Shown piece by piece: positions 27,451 through 38,184 of a stretch of 64,000 nucleotides of DNA. The notes under the pieces are model-generated. The model saw only the letters and a list, made by a program, of their open reading frames with translations. It did no database searches and was not told where the DNA came from. Positions within the stretch are counted from its first letter, which is position 1. Each line of letters opens with the position of its first letter. Location: assembly GCF_000730165.1 (NCBI RefSeq), contig NZ_CP022111.1, positions 62,001-126,000 of the forward strand, given 5' to 3'. The position numbers and the translations under genes were made by a program. The DNA is from Nitrospirillum viridazoti CBAmc (GTDB lineage: Bacteria; Pseudomonadota; Alphaproteobacteria; Azospirillales; Azospirillaceae).

Positions 27451-27514
27451 GGGGCGGCTGGTCTCTAGTTCTGGGGGACCGGAACGGGCCCCGAGGCGTG
27501 GATGGGATGGCCTG

Positions 27515-28528
27515 TCAGTACTTGCAGCCGTTGGTTTCGTCGTAATTGGCGACCTTGCGGGTACCGTTCTGGATCTCGGCGGACGCCGCGTCCAGCGCCG
27601 CCTTCATGTCCGGCGTCACCAGCTTGGCGTTGTTCTCGTCGAGTGCCCAGCCCACGCCTTCCTCTTTCAGGCCCAGGGTGCGCACGCCCGCCTGCCAGGT
27701 GCCGTCCTGCGCCGCCTTGATGGCGTTGTAGGCGGCCACGTCCACCCGCTTGACCATGGAGGTCAGGACCGAGCCGGGGAACAGGTGGTTCTGGTTGCTG
27801 TCGACGCCGATGGAATACTTGCCCGCGTCCTTGGCCGCCTGCAGCACGCCGATGCCGCTCTGCCCGGCGGCGGCGAACACCACGTCCACGCCCCGGTCGA
27901 ACTGGCTCTTGGCCAGCTCGCCGCCGCGCGTGGGGTCGGACCAGGCGGCCGGCGTGGTGCCTACCATGTTGGCGATGATGTGGTCGTCCGGCGCCACGGC
28001 CTTCACGCCCTGCTCATACCCGCACTCGAATCGGCGGATGAGGGGGATGTCCATGCCGCCGACGAAGCCCACGGTGTGGGTCTTGCTGGTGAGGGCGGCC
28101 AGCATGCCCACCAGGTAGGACCCCTCCTGCTCGGAAAACAGGATGGACTGCACGTTGGGCAGTTTCACCACGCCGTCGATCAGGGTGAACTTGATCTCGG
28201 GGAATTCCTTGGCGACCTTGGCCACCGCCGGCGCCTGGCTGAAGCCCACGGCCAGGATGATATCGGCGCCATGCTCCGCCAGGCGGCGCAGATACTGCTC
28301 GCGCTGGACGTCGTTGCTGATCTCCAGCGCCTTGTAATTGATGCCGGTTTCGCTGTGGAACCGCTCGATGCCCGTCAGGACGCCTTCGTTGAAGGACTTG
28401 TCGTACTTGCCGCCATAATCGAAGACCACGCCGGGAAAGAAGGCGGCCTGCGCCCCACGGGTGGGGACGGTCAACGCGCAGCTCAACAGGGCGGCCGCCG
28501 CCAACGCCGCACGGATCGCTCTACTCAT
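27515..28528 (-). CDS. BMP-family nucleoside-binding protein
   Basis: A 337-residue periplasmic substrate-binding protein of the basic membrane protein (BMP/PnrA/Med) family. A signal peptide ends near GAQAAF. Family phrases include VVFDYGGKYDKSFNEG, ILAVGFSQAPAVAKVAKEFP and HTVGFVGGMDIPLI. BMP proteins such as TmpC/PnrA bind purine nucleosides. Start ATG 28528 has AGGGA upstream. It is the first gene of the minus-strand transporter set. The likely cargo is nucleosides, supported by cpdB and the deoxyribosyltransferase downstream. Confidence 0.93.
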   Translation of the reverse strand: MSRAIRAALAAAALLSCALTVPTRGAQAAFFPGVVFDYGGKYDKSFNEGVLTGIERFHSETGINYKALEISNDVQREQYLRRLAEHGADIILAVGFSQAPAVAKVAKEFPEIKFTLIDGVVKLPNVQSILFSEQEGSYLVGMLAALTSKTHTVGFVGGMDIPLIRRFECGYEQGVKAVAPDDHIIANMVGTTPAAWSDPTRGGELAKSQFDRGVDVVFAAAGQSGIGVLQAAKDAGKYSIGVDSNQNHLFPGSVLTSMVKRVDVAAYNAIKAAQDGTWQAGVRTLGLKEEGVGWALDENNAKLVTPDMKAALDAASAEIQNGTRKVANYDETNGCKY

Positions 28529-28889
28529 GAAGGGTCCCTGCCTCCGTGGGCATACTTTTGACGGTGGCGAACGGGATGCGCCGCACCGCCTGCTCTGCTG
28601 AAACCTAGTCCATTTCCCAAGGTCCCGGCAAGTCGGGGGCTTAGGGGGCACGGCACGGGAACCAACCCTGGCCGATCCTGACCAAATGGTCAAGATGGGG
28701 CGCAAGCCCGGCGGGTTCGCCATGTAGGGTTGCGGCCCACGATACGTCGAGGTTGCAAGGTCTTGGCGACACTTTCATGACAGGGCGTCCGCCAAAGGTT
28801 TTCATGGTTGAACGCGGTTCCACCGGCGGGCACTCTGCCGCGCATTCCCGCCCTTGCCCTTTTGGCCCGCCCGCATCGAGACGCCACCC
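28529..28889. promoter_or_regulatory. Divergent promoter region with possible PHO box
   Basis: These 361 bases separate the nucleoside-binding protein gene from phoD. On the minus strand 28783-28766 reads CTGTCATGAAAGTGTCGC; the first half equals the PHO-box repeat CTGTCAT and the second keeps only TGTC at the right spacing. It is inverted relative to phoD. No gene is seen in the rest. Confidence 0.35.
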
Positions 28890-30494
28890 ATGACCCGGTT
28901 CAGCCCCGTTCCCGAGGCCACCCGCCGCGCCCTGCTGAAGACCTTCGGCGCCACCGCTGTCACGGCCTTCCTGCTGCCGTCGTCCGTGGGCTCGGCCCTG
29001 GCGCAGGCGGCGTTCAGCAACGACCCCTTCTCGCTGGGCGTGGCCTCGGGCGATCCGCTGCCGGACGGCTTCGTGCTGTGGACCCGCCTGGCGCCCGAAC
29101 CGCTGGCCTTCGGCTATGGCATGCCCAAGCGCCCGGTGGAGGTGGATTGGGAAGTGGCGACGGACGAGCGCCTGCGCAACATCGTCCAGAGCGGCACCGA
29201 GGTGGCGCGGCCGGAACTGGGCCACGCCATCCATGCCGAGGTGGGCGGGCTGGAGCCGGGGCGCGACTACTATTACCGCTTCACCGTGGGGGCGGAGCGC
29301 AGCATGGTGGGCCGCGCCCGTACCGCCCCGGCCCTGGGCGCCAAGGTGGAGCGCGTGCGCCTGGGCATGGTCGGCTGCCAGAATTACGAGGACGGCTACT
29401 ACACCGCCTTCCGCCACTTGGCGGAGGAACGGCCGGACTTCGTCTTCCACTACGGCGACTACATCTACGAGAATCGGGTGCGGACGCATGATACCAGCCG
29501 CTATTACGGCGGCCTGGCCCAGCCCACCGCCCGCCGGCACTTAGGCGACGAGCCCTATTCCCTGGATGAGTACCGCCGCCGCTATGCCCAGTACACCCTG
29601 GACCTGGACCTGCAGCTGGCCCGTGCCGCCTGCCCGTGGATGGTGACCTGGGACGACCATGAAGTCGACAACAACTGGACCGGCGCCGTCGACGGCGCCG
29701 GCATCGCTCCGCCGGAATATTTCCTGCTGCGCCGCGCGGCGGCCGCCCAGGCCTATTTCGAGCACATGCCCCTGCGCCGCGCCTCCTGGCCCAAGGGACC
29801 GGACATGCAGATCTACCGCCGGCTGGCCTTCGGCAACCTTATCGACCTGCACCTGCTGGACACCCGCCAGTTCCGCACCGACCAGCCCTGCGGCGACGGC
29901 TTCAAGCCCGCCTGCGAGGGGCAGGACAGCGACGACGCCGAGATGATGGGCGAGGACCAGGAACGCTGGCTGTTCGAGGGGCTGGACCGCGGCCGCGCCC
30001 GCTGGAACCTCATCGGCCAGCAGGTCATGATGATGACCATGAACCGCGAGCCCTGGCACGGCCCCATCTACAACATGGACAGCTGGGAAGGCTATCACCA
30101 GCCGCGCCAGCGCCTGCTGCGTCATATCGCTGACCGGCGCCTGAATAATGTGGTGGTGCTGACGGGGGACGAGCACCAGAACTTCGTGGGCGACCTCAAG
30201 ACCGACTATCACAGCGACAAGGCCGGCGTGGTCGCCACCGAGTTCGTCGGCACCTCCATCAGTTCCGGCGGCGATGGCGCCGACAAGCGCCCGCGTTATG
30301 ACGAGGTCATGCGCGGCAACCCGCACATCCGCTTCATGAACGACCAGCGCGGCTACCTGATGTGCGACATCGGCCATGACAAGCTGACGGCCAACTTCCG
30401 CGTCATGGACCGCGTCACCACCCCCGGCGGCACCATCAGCACCCGCGCCAGCTTCGTGGTGGAACCGGGCAAGCCGGGCGCCAAGCAGGCGTAA
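28890..30494 (+). CDS. phoD: PhoD-like alkaline phosphatase, Tat-exported
   Basis: A 534-residue phosphodiesterase/phosphatase. The N-terminus has a twin-arginine signal (TRRALLKTFGATAV), so it is exported folded with its metals. Active-site motifs are present: SGDPLPDGFVLWTRL, GCQNYEDGYYTAFRHL, HYGDYIYE, VTWDDHEVDNNW and VLTGDEHQNFVGDL. PhoD enzymes release phosphate from phosphodiesters and are usually induced by phosphate starvation. It stands alone, six bases before the convergent nfeD stop. A weak PHO-box-like site lies upstream. Confidence 0.94.
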   Translation: MTRFSPVPEATRRALLKTFGATAVTAFLLPSSVGSALAQAAFSNDPFSLGVASGDPLPDGFVLWTRLAPEPLAFGYGMPKRPVEVDWEVATDERLRNIVQSGTEVARPELGHAIHAEVGGLEPGRDYYYRFTVGAERSMVGRARTAPALGAKVERVRLGMVGCQNYEDGYYTAFRHLAEERPDFVFHYGDYIYENRVRTHDTSRYYGGLAQPTARRHLGDEPYSLDEYRRRYAQYTLDLDLQLARAACPWMVTWDDHEVDNNWTGAVDGAGIAPPEYFLLRRAAAAQAYFEHMPLRRASWPKGPDMQIYRRLAFGNLIDLHLLDTRQFRTDQPCGDGFKPACEGQDSDDAEMMGEDQERWLFEGLDRGRARWNLIGQQVMMMTMNREPWHGPIYNMDSWEGYHQPRQRLLRHIADRRLNNVVVLTGDEHQNFVGDLKTDYHSDKAGVVATEFVGTSISSGGDGADKRPRYDEVMRGNPHIRFMNDQRGYLMCDIGHDKLTANFRVMDRVTTPGGTISTRASFVVEPGKPGAKQA

Positions 30495-30500
30495 GCGCGC

Positions 30501-30959
30501 CTACGCCGCCTCCACCCTCAGCGCCGTGCCGTCCACGCCCACCACGCGCACGGTCGCCCCGGCGGCCAGGCCGTCGGGGCCGTAGACGATCCAGGCGCCG
30601 TCGTCCAGGCGGGCGCGGCCCTGGCCGTTGGTGATGGGCGTTTCCAGCGTCAGGACGCGGCCGACATACTGGCTGGCGCGGGCGTTCAGGGGCGGGCCGG
30701 CGGGTGCTTCCTCGATCCGGCCGCCACCCAGCCAGCGGCGGGTGGCCAGCAGCAGGCCGGCGGCCAGCACGGCGAACAGCACCGCCTGCCCGGCCAGGGC
30801 CAAGGCGGGGAACAGGAACAGCGCCGTGCCCACCAGCACCGCCGCCACGCCCAGCCACAGCAGGCCAAAGCCGGGGGTCACCATTTCCACCAGCGCCAGG
30901 GCGACGCCAGCCGCCCACCAATGCCAGGCGTGGGGCGTCCAGGCGGTGAAGTCGGGCAT
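30501..30959 (-). CDS. NfeD-like membrane protein
   Basis: A 152-residue protein with membrane segments in its first 75 residues (HWWAAGVALALVEMVTPGFG and following) and a C-terminal OB-fold like the short NfeD1b proteins (YVGRVLTLETPITNGQGRAR, VVGVDGTALRVEA). It is encoded 31 bases after the SPFH gene on the same strand, the usual arrangement for NfeD and stomatin-like partners. It probably anchors or organises the SPFH complex in the inner membrane. Confidence 0.9.
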   Translation of the reverse strand: MPDFTAWTPHAWHWWAAGVALALVEMVTPGFGLLWLGVAAVLVGTALFLFPALALAGQAVLFAVLAAGLLLATRRWLGGGRIEEAPAGPPLNARASQYVGRVLTLETPITNGQGRARLDDGAWIVYGPDGLAAGATVRVVGVDGTALRVEAA

Positions 30960-30990
30960 GATGTCCTTTCTCCGCGTCAGCGGCCGGGGG

Positions 30991-32076
30991 TCAGCGGCCG
31001 GGGGTGGACCAGGGACTGTCGCCGGGCTGCAGCTGCCCGCCGGCGGCCGGTGGATCCCCACGGCGGGGCGGCGGGGCCGGGCGGTTGGCCGGCACGCCGG
31101 CGAAGCTGTCCTTGGCCAGTTCGGCGATACCGCCCAGGGCGCCCAGGATGCCGGTCGATTCCATGGGCATGAACAGGATCTTCTGATTGGGGCTGGCGGC
31201 GAAGCCCTTCAGCGCGTCGACATAGCGCTGGGCGATGAAGTAGTTCACGGCCTGGACGCTGCCGCCGGCAATGGCCTCGGACACCACGCGGGTGGCGGTG
31301 GCCTCCGCCTCGGCCAGGCGCACGCGGGCCTCGGCCTCGCGGAAGGCGGCCTCTTTCTTGCCCTCGGCCTGCAGGATGGCGGATTGCTTCTCACCCTCCG
31401 CCCGCAGGATGGCGGACTGGCGTTGGCCCTCGGCCTCCAGGATCAGGGCGCGGCGTTCCCGCTCCGCCTTCATCTGGCGGGCCATGCTGTCCACCAGGTC
31501 GCGCGGCGGCTGGATGTCGCGGATTTCCACGCGGGTGATTTTCACGCCCCAGGGGTGGGTGGCGGCGTCGACCACGGTCAGTAGGCGGGCGTTGATGGCG
31601 TCGCGCTGCGACAGCAGCTCATCCAAATCCATGGAGCCCATGACCGTGCGCAGGTTGGTCATGGTCAGGTTCAGGACGGCGCGGTCCAGGTTGCGCACCT
31701 CATAGCTGGCCTTGGCGGCGTCCAGCACCTGGAAGAACAGCACGCCGTCCACCGTCACCATCGCGTTGTCCTTGGTGATGATCTCCTGCGACGGCACGTC
31801 CAGCACCACCTCCTGCATGGTCTGGCGGGCGCCGATGCGGTCGACGAAGGGCACGATGATGGCCAGGCCCGGCTTCAGGGTGCGGGTATACCGCCCGAAC
31901 CGTTCCACCGTGTATTCCATGCCCTGGGGCACGGTCTTGATGCTGCTGTAGACCAGGACGATGGCGAAGGCCAGAACGGCCAGGATGAACACGCCGAAGG
32001 GCGACAAGGCGTCTCTCCCGCTTGTGGGCGCGGGTGCCGCCGCCGGAACGGCCGCCCCGCTCTGCCCCGCCATCAT
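30991..32076 (-). CDS. qmcA: SPFH/Band 7 protein, QmcA-like
   Basis: A 361-residue stomatin-like protein. A membrane anchor lies at about residues 27-45 (FGVFILAVLAFAIVLVYSSI), then the SPFH domain (VPQGMEYTVERFGRYTRTLK, IITKDNAMVTVDGVLFF), then a coiled coil of repeated RAEGEKQSAILQAEG units. The C-terminus is proline- and glycine-rich and probably disordered. QmcA-type proteins form large rings that mark membrane microdomains and can tune proteases. The ATG doublet at 32076/32073 leaves the start open by one codon. It is paired with nfeD and preceded by a patatin-like gene. Confidence 0.94.
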   Translation of the reverse strand: MMAGQSGAAVPAAAPAPTSGRDALSPFGVFILAVLAFAIVLVYSSIKTVPQGMEYTVERFGRYTRTLKPGLAIIVPFVDRIGARQTMQEVVLDVPSQEIITKDNAMVTVDGVLFFQVLDAAKASYEVRNLDRAVLNLTMTNLRTVMGSMDLDELLSQRDAINARLLTVVDAATHPWGVKITRVEIRDIQPPRDLVDSMARQMKAERERRALILEAEGQRQSAILRAEGEKQSAILQAEGKKEAAFREAEARVRLAEAEATATRVVSEAIAGGSVQAVNYFIAQRYVDALKGFAASPNQKILFMPMESTGILGALGGIAELAKDSFAGVPANRPAPPPRRGDPPAAGGQLQPGDSPWSTPGR

Positions 32077-32127
32077 GCCACAGCGCGGGTGCCGCCACCC
32101 GATCTTTTATCTTTCTGGTTGTGGCGT

Positions 32128-33363
32128 TTACTCCTGGGTAAGGGCGACCCACCGCGCCTTGGCCTCGGCATAGGTGCCGTCGCCCAGCACGCAATCCAGC
32201 TGCGGCAGGCGGGTGATCAGGGGTTGGTTCGGGACGTCGCCCGCCATCCAGTCGCGTCCCAGCTGCTGGATCAGGGCGATCTGCGCCGGAGCCACCGCAT
32301 CGGCCGGCAGGGCCGCCACCTGGACAAAGCGCCCGTCGGCTAGGCCCGGCGGCGCCTTCCACACCCCGCTGTCCAGTACCGGCTGGACGGAGACGTTCAG
32401 GCGCACCAGCCCACCCGGGGCGGCGGGGTCCCGGCCCGCCAGCCGCTGGGTCAGGATATGGGCCTCCAGGCTGGCGGTGTCCGGCGGATCGTCCAGGGTG
32501 GTCTGGGCCAGCAGCGACAGGTCGCCCAGGGTGCCGCGCATCCCCACCGGTTCGGCCAGCTCGTCCGGCGGCTGGCTGGTGCTGGTCACCGGCGCGTGGC
32601 GGGTGGTGCCGCTGCCGAGACTCAGGATTTTAAGGTCGGTGTCGCCGCCGGGTTGCGCCAGCGCCTCCATCACCGCCAGCATCACCGGGTTGTTGCAGCC
32701 TGTCACGCCGCCGTCCCAGTACAGGCGCCCGTCGCACCGGGCGGGTTCGTCGAAGAAGGCCACGGGCGCGGTGCTGCTGGCGTTGATGACCTCCGCCAGG
32801 GGCGCGGTGGAGGCCTGCGGCTCCGTCACCGCCGTGGCCAGGCCGGCATAGCTGCGGAAGGTCATGGCCCGGCGCTGGGCGTAGTCGAAGGCGGGGATGA
32901 ACACCTTCACCGGCACGACGCCCCGCCGCGCCAGGGGCAGCGGCAGGCGGGCCATGGGGCAGGCCGACAGGGCCAGGGGGCGCGCCTGGCCATCGACCGT
33001 GGCGGGAGTGGGCGGCGCCAGGCCGGGGTCGTCCAGCATGGCGGTCAGGCCGGCCAGCTTGCCCTGGGTGCTGTACTGCGGGCCCAGGTCCAGGTCGGCC
33101 ACCAGCCTGTCCAGCCCATCGACCTTCACGAACAGGGTGCCCCGCCGCGTATCATCGACGAACATGTCCAGGATTTGGGCCGGTGTCAGGTTCTTGATCA
33201 GCCCGCCCAGCACGATGGCCCCGGCCGAGGTGCCGGCCGCCAGGTCGAATTCCGCCAGGATGTCGTGGCCCGGCGTATCGCTGCCGTACAGATCGGCCAG
33301 AACCATGGCCTCCAGCAGGGCCCAGGGGCCGCCGCCGTCCAGCGTCAGGATGCGATAGGACAT
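32128..33363 (-). CDS. Patatin-like phospholipase
   Basis: A 411-residue patatin-fold hydrolase without a signal peptide, so probably cytoplasmic. The nucleophile motif is GTSAGAI (GxSxG) and the catalytic aspartate lies in YWDGGVTGCNNP, the DGGxxxNNP pattern. The oxyanion loop reads DGGGPWAL instead of the usual DGGGxRG, so its activity or specificity may differ. Start ATG 33363 has GGGAGGG upstream. It lies 51 bases before qmcA on the same strand, suggesting a lipid-related three-gene unit with nfeD. Bacterial relatives include CapV-type effectors, but no cyclase gene is nearby. Confidence 0.87.
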   Translation of the reverse strand: MSYRILTLDGGGPWALLEAMVLADLYGSDTPGHDILAEFDLAAGTSAGAIVLGGLIKNLTPAQILDMFVDDTRRGTLFVKVDGLDRLVADLDLGPQYSTQGKLAGLTAMLDDPGLAPPTPATVDGQARPLALSACPMARLPLPLARRGVVPVKVFIPAFDYAQRRAMTFRSYAGLATAVTEPQASTAPLAEVINASSTAPVAFFDEPARCDGRLYWDGGVTGCNNPVMLAVMEALAQPGGDTDLKILSLGSGTTRHAPVTSTSQPPDELAEPVGMRGTLGDLSLLAQTTLDDPPDTASLEAHILTQRLAGRDPAAPGGLVRLNVSVQPVLDSGVWKAPPGLADGRFVQVAALPADAVAPAQIALIQQLGRDWMAGDVPNQPLITRLPQLDCVLGDGTYAEAKARWVALTQE

Positions 33364-33424
33364 GGTTCCCTCCCTCAACCCCGCGCACCTCTACGCGGTT
33401 TTGAGGGGAATGGGCTAGTGCCAC

Positions 33425-34075
33425 TTAGCCGCGCAGCGCCGCGATGTTGGCCTGATAGCGCCCCACCCCGCCCTGGAAAACGGCCGAACCCGCCACCAGC
33501 ACCTCCGCCCCCGCCTGCACGCACAGGCGGGCCGTCTCCGGATTCACGCCGCCGTCGACTTCGATCTGGATGGGCCGCCGGCCGATCATGGCGCGCAGGG
33601 CCTGAATCTTGGGGATCATGGCGGGGATGAAGGATTGGCCGCCGAAGCCGGGGTTCACCGTCATGACCAGCACCAGGTCCAGCCGGTCCAGCACATAGGC
33701 CACGGCGCTTTCCGGCGTGGACGGGTTCAGCGCCACGCCGGCCTTTTTGCCCAAGGCGCGGATGCGTTCCAGCGTGCGGTCCAGGTGGGTGGTGGCCTCT
33801 GCCTGCACGGTGATGATGTCGGCCCCGGCCTCGGCGAAGGCCTCCAGGTAGGGATCGACCGGGCTGATCATCAGATGCACGTCGAAGGGGCGGTCGGTGT
33901 GGGGACGCAGGGCTTTCACCACGGCGGGACCGATGGTCAGGTTGGGCACGAAATGGCCGTCCATGACGTCGACATGGATGTAGTCGGCCCCCGCCGCCGT
34001 GATGGCGCGCACCTCGGCGCCCAGGCTGGCGAAGTCGGCGGACAGGATGCTGGGGGCGATCAGGGGTTGGGTCAT
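33425..34075 (-). CDS. rpe: Ribulose-phosphate 3-epimerase
   Basis: A 216-residue TIM-barrel enzyme that interconverts ribulose-5-phosphate and xylulose-5-phosphate, feeding regeneration of the CO2 acceptor. Motifs: [45 protein letters not shown] and [12 protein letters not shown], which carry the metal and catalytic residues. Its ATG overlaps the cbbX stop by four bases (ATGA), so it is the last coupled gene of the cbb operon. A separate rpe copy elsewhere in the genome is possible. Confidence 0.97.
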   Translation of the reverse strand: MTQPLIAPSILSADFASLGAEVRAITAAGADYIHVDVMDGHFVPNLTIGPAVVKALRPHTDRPFDVHLMISPVDPYLEAFAEAGADIITVQAEATTHLDRTLERIRALGKKAGVALNPSTPESAVAYVLDRLDLVLVMTVNPGFGGQSFIPAMIPKIQALRAMIGRRPIQIEVDGGVNPETARLCVQAGAEVLVAGSAVFQGGVGRYQANIAALRG

Positions 34076-35052
34076 GACGGGGCTTCCCCCACCTGGCTAT
34101 CCGGCGTGCCAGCGAACACCCGGCTGGCCAGGATGTCCTCCGCCTCGATCACCGTCAGGTCGTCCACCGACAGGGGGCCGTCGTCCCGCTGGAACAGGCG
34201 GCTGGCCTGGCGCAGGCGGGCGCGGTCCAGGGCGTTGCGGATGGACCGGCCGTTGGCGAAATGCGGCTGGCCCCGGCGCAGAGCGATATACTGGGCGAAC
34301 ACCGCCTTGGCCTGGGGGCTAAGGCGGTAGTTCATGGCCTCCAGCTGCCGCTCCCCGATTTCCAGCAGTTCTTCTTCGCCATAGTCGGGGAAGTCGATGT
34401 GGTGGGCGACGCGGGAGCGGAAGCCGGGGTTGGCCTGGAAGAAGCGGTCCATGCGGTCGGCATAGCCGGCCAGGATGACCACCAGGTCGTCGCGCTGGTT
34501 CTCCATGACCTGCAGCAGGATCTCGATGGATTCCTGGCCATAGTCGCGCTCGTTCTCCGGGCGGTAGAGGTAGTAGGCCTCATCGATGAACAGCACGCCG
34601 CCGGCGGCGCGCTTCAGCACCTCCTTGGTCTTGGGCGCTGTGTGGCCGATGTATTGGCCCACCAGATCATCGCGGGTGACGGTCACCAGGTGCCCGCGCC
34701 GGACATAGCCCAGCCGGTGCAGGATGGCCGCCATCTTCAGTGCCAGGGTGGTCTTGCCCGTGCCGGGGTTGCCGGTGAAGCTCATGTGCAGGGTGGGGGC
34801 GCCCACCGCCAGGCCGAAGCGCTGGCGCGCCCTGTCCACCAGCAGCAGGGCCGCGATTTCGCGCAGCCGCCGCTTGATGGGGGCCAAGCCCACCATCTCC
34901 TGGTCCAACTGGTCGAAGATTTCCGGCAGGCCGGAGGCCTCGAAATCCGCGCGCAGATCCACCGCTCCTGGGGCCGCCCCCGGGGCCGCCCCAGGGGCCG
35001 CCGGCGCCACGTCGGCGGCGTCCGGCGAGATTGCCATGAGGGTCGCGGCCAT
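34072..35052 (-). CDS. cbbX: Red-type RuBisCO activase CbbX
   Basis: A 326-residue AAA+ ATPase that removes inhibitory sugar phosphates from red-type form I RuBisCO. Walker A is [12 protein letters not shown] (lysine about residue 100), Walker [11 protein letters not shown], and the pore and sensor segments [14 protein letters not shown] and [17 protein letters not shown] are typical of CbbX. The N-terminus is extended by an Ala/Pro/Gly repeat ([11 protein letters not shown]) encoded by a GC repeat near 34970-35000. The ATG at 35052 shares one base with the cbbS stop; a second ATG at 35037 is possible. Confidence 0.97.
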   Translation of the reverse strand: MAATLMAISPDAADVAPAAPGAAPGAAPGAVDLRADFEASGLPEIFDQLDQEMVGLAPIKRRLREIAALLLVDRARQRFGLAVGAPTLHMSFTGNPGTGKTTLALKMAAILHRLGYVRRGHLVTVTRDDLVGQYIGHTAPKTKEVLKRAAGGVLFIDEAYYLYRPENERDYGQESIEILLQVMENQRDDLVVILAGYADRMDRFFQANPGFRSRVAHHIDFPDYGEEELLEIGERQLEAMNYRLSPQAKAVFAQYIALRRGQPHFANGRSIRNALDRARLRQASRLFQRDDGPLSVDDLTVIEAEDILASRVFAGTPDSQVGEAPS

Positions 35053-35471
35053 CACGAATACCGCTCCCCTTCCGGCAGCTGGGTGGCGTAGGACCGAGTG
35101 GTGTAGCGGACGCGCCGGCCGTCGCTTTCCTGGCGTTCCAGGGCGAAGCCGGGCTCGTTGGCGGGCCGGTTGACGATGAAGGACAGGCGCACGCTCTCCC
35201 ACCCGTGGCTGGCGTCGAAGCCGGAGATGCGGATGTAGCGGTCGCCGTAGACCTTGCGGCAGGACGCCAGCTCGCCCATGACGCCGGCGGCGTCGCGGAT
35301 GTCGAACATGGGCAGGCCCCACATGTCCCAATAGGTGTTGCGGGGGTGCGGGTCGTCGGTGAACTCGATATTCACCGCCCAGCCCTGGTCGATGCAGTAC
35401 TGCACCTGGGCCGTGATCTGCTCGTCCGTCAGGTCGGGCAGGAAGGAGAAGGTTCCTTGGGTGAGGCGCAT
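35052..35471 (-). CDS. cbbS: RuBisCO small subunit, form IC/D type
   Basis: A 139-residue small subunit of the CO2-fixing enzyme. It starts with [18 protein letters not shown] and contains [18 protein letters not shown] and [18 protein letters not shown], which mark the red-type small subunits with a longer C-terminus that forms an extra beta hairpin. Eight copies cap the L8S8 enzyme. It lies 17 bases after cbbL and is coupled to cbbX. The red type fits the presence of CbbX. Confidence 0.97.
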   Translation of the reverse strand: MRLTQGTFSFLPDLTDEQITAQVQYCIDQGWAVNIEFTDDPHPRNTYWDMWGLPMFDIRDAAGVMGELASCRKVYGDRYIRISGFDASHGWESVRLSFIVNRPANEPGFALERQESDGRRVRYTTRSYATQLPEGERYS

Positions 35472-35488
35472 CTTAAGTCTCCTTATCC

Positions 35489-38171
<2,683 letters not shown>

Positions 38172-38184
38172 TGTGTAGCGCTCC

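Noticed and set aside
32128-33363. CBASS-type defence through a CapV-like patatin effector
   Set aside because: No nucleotide cyclase, Cap2/Cap3 or other defence gene is adjacent; neighbours are qmcA, nfeD and rpe.
34960-35005. GC-rich direct repeat as a possible regulatory element
   Set aside because: It encodes the in-frame Ala/Pro/Gly repeat of CbbX and has no other sign of function.
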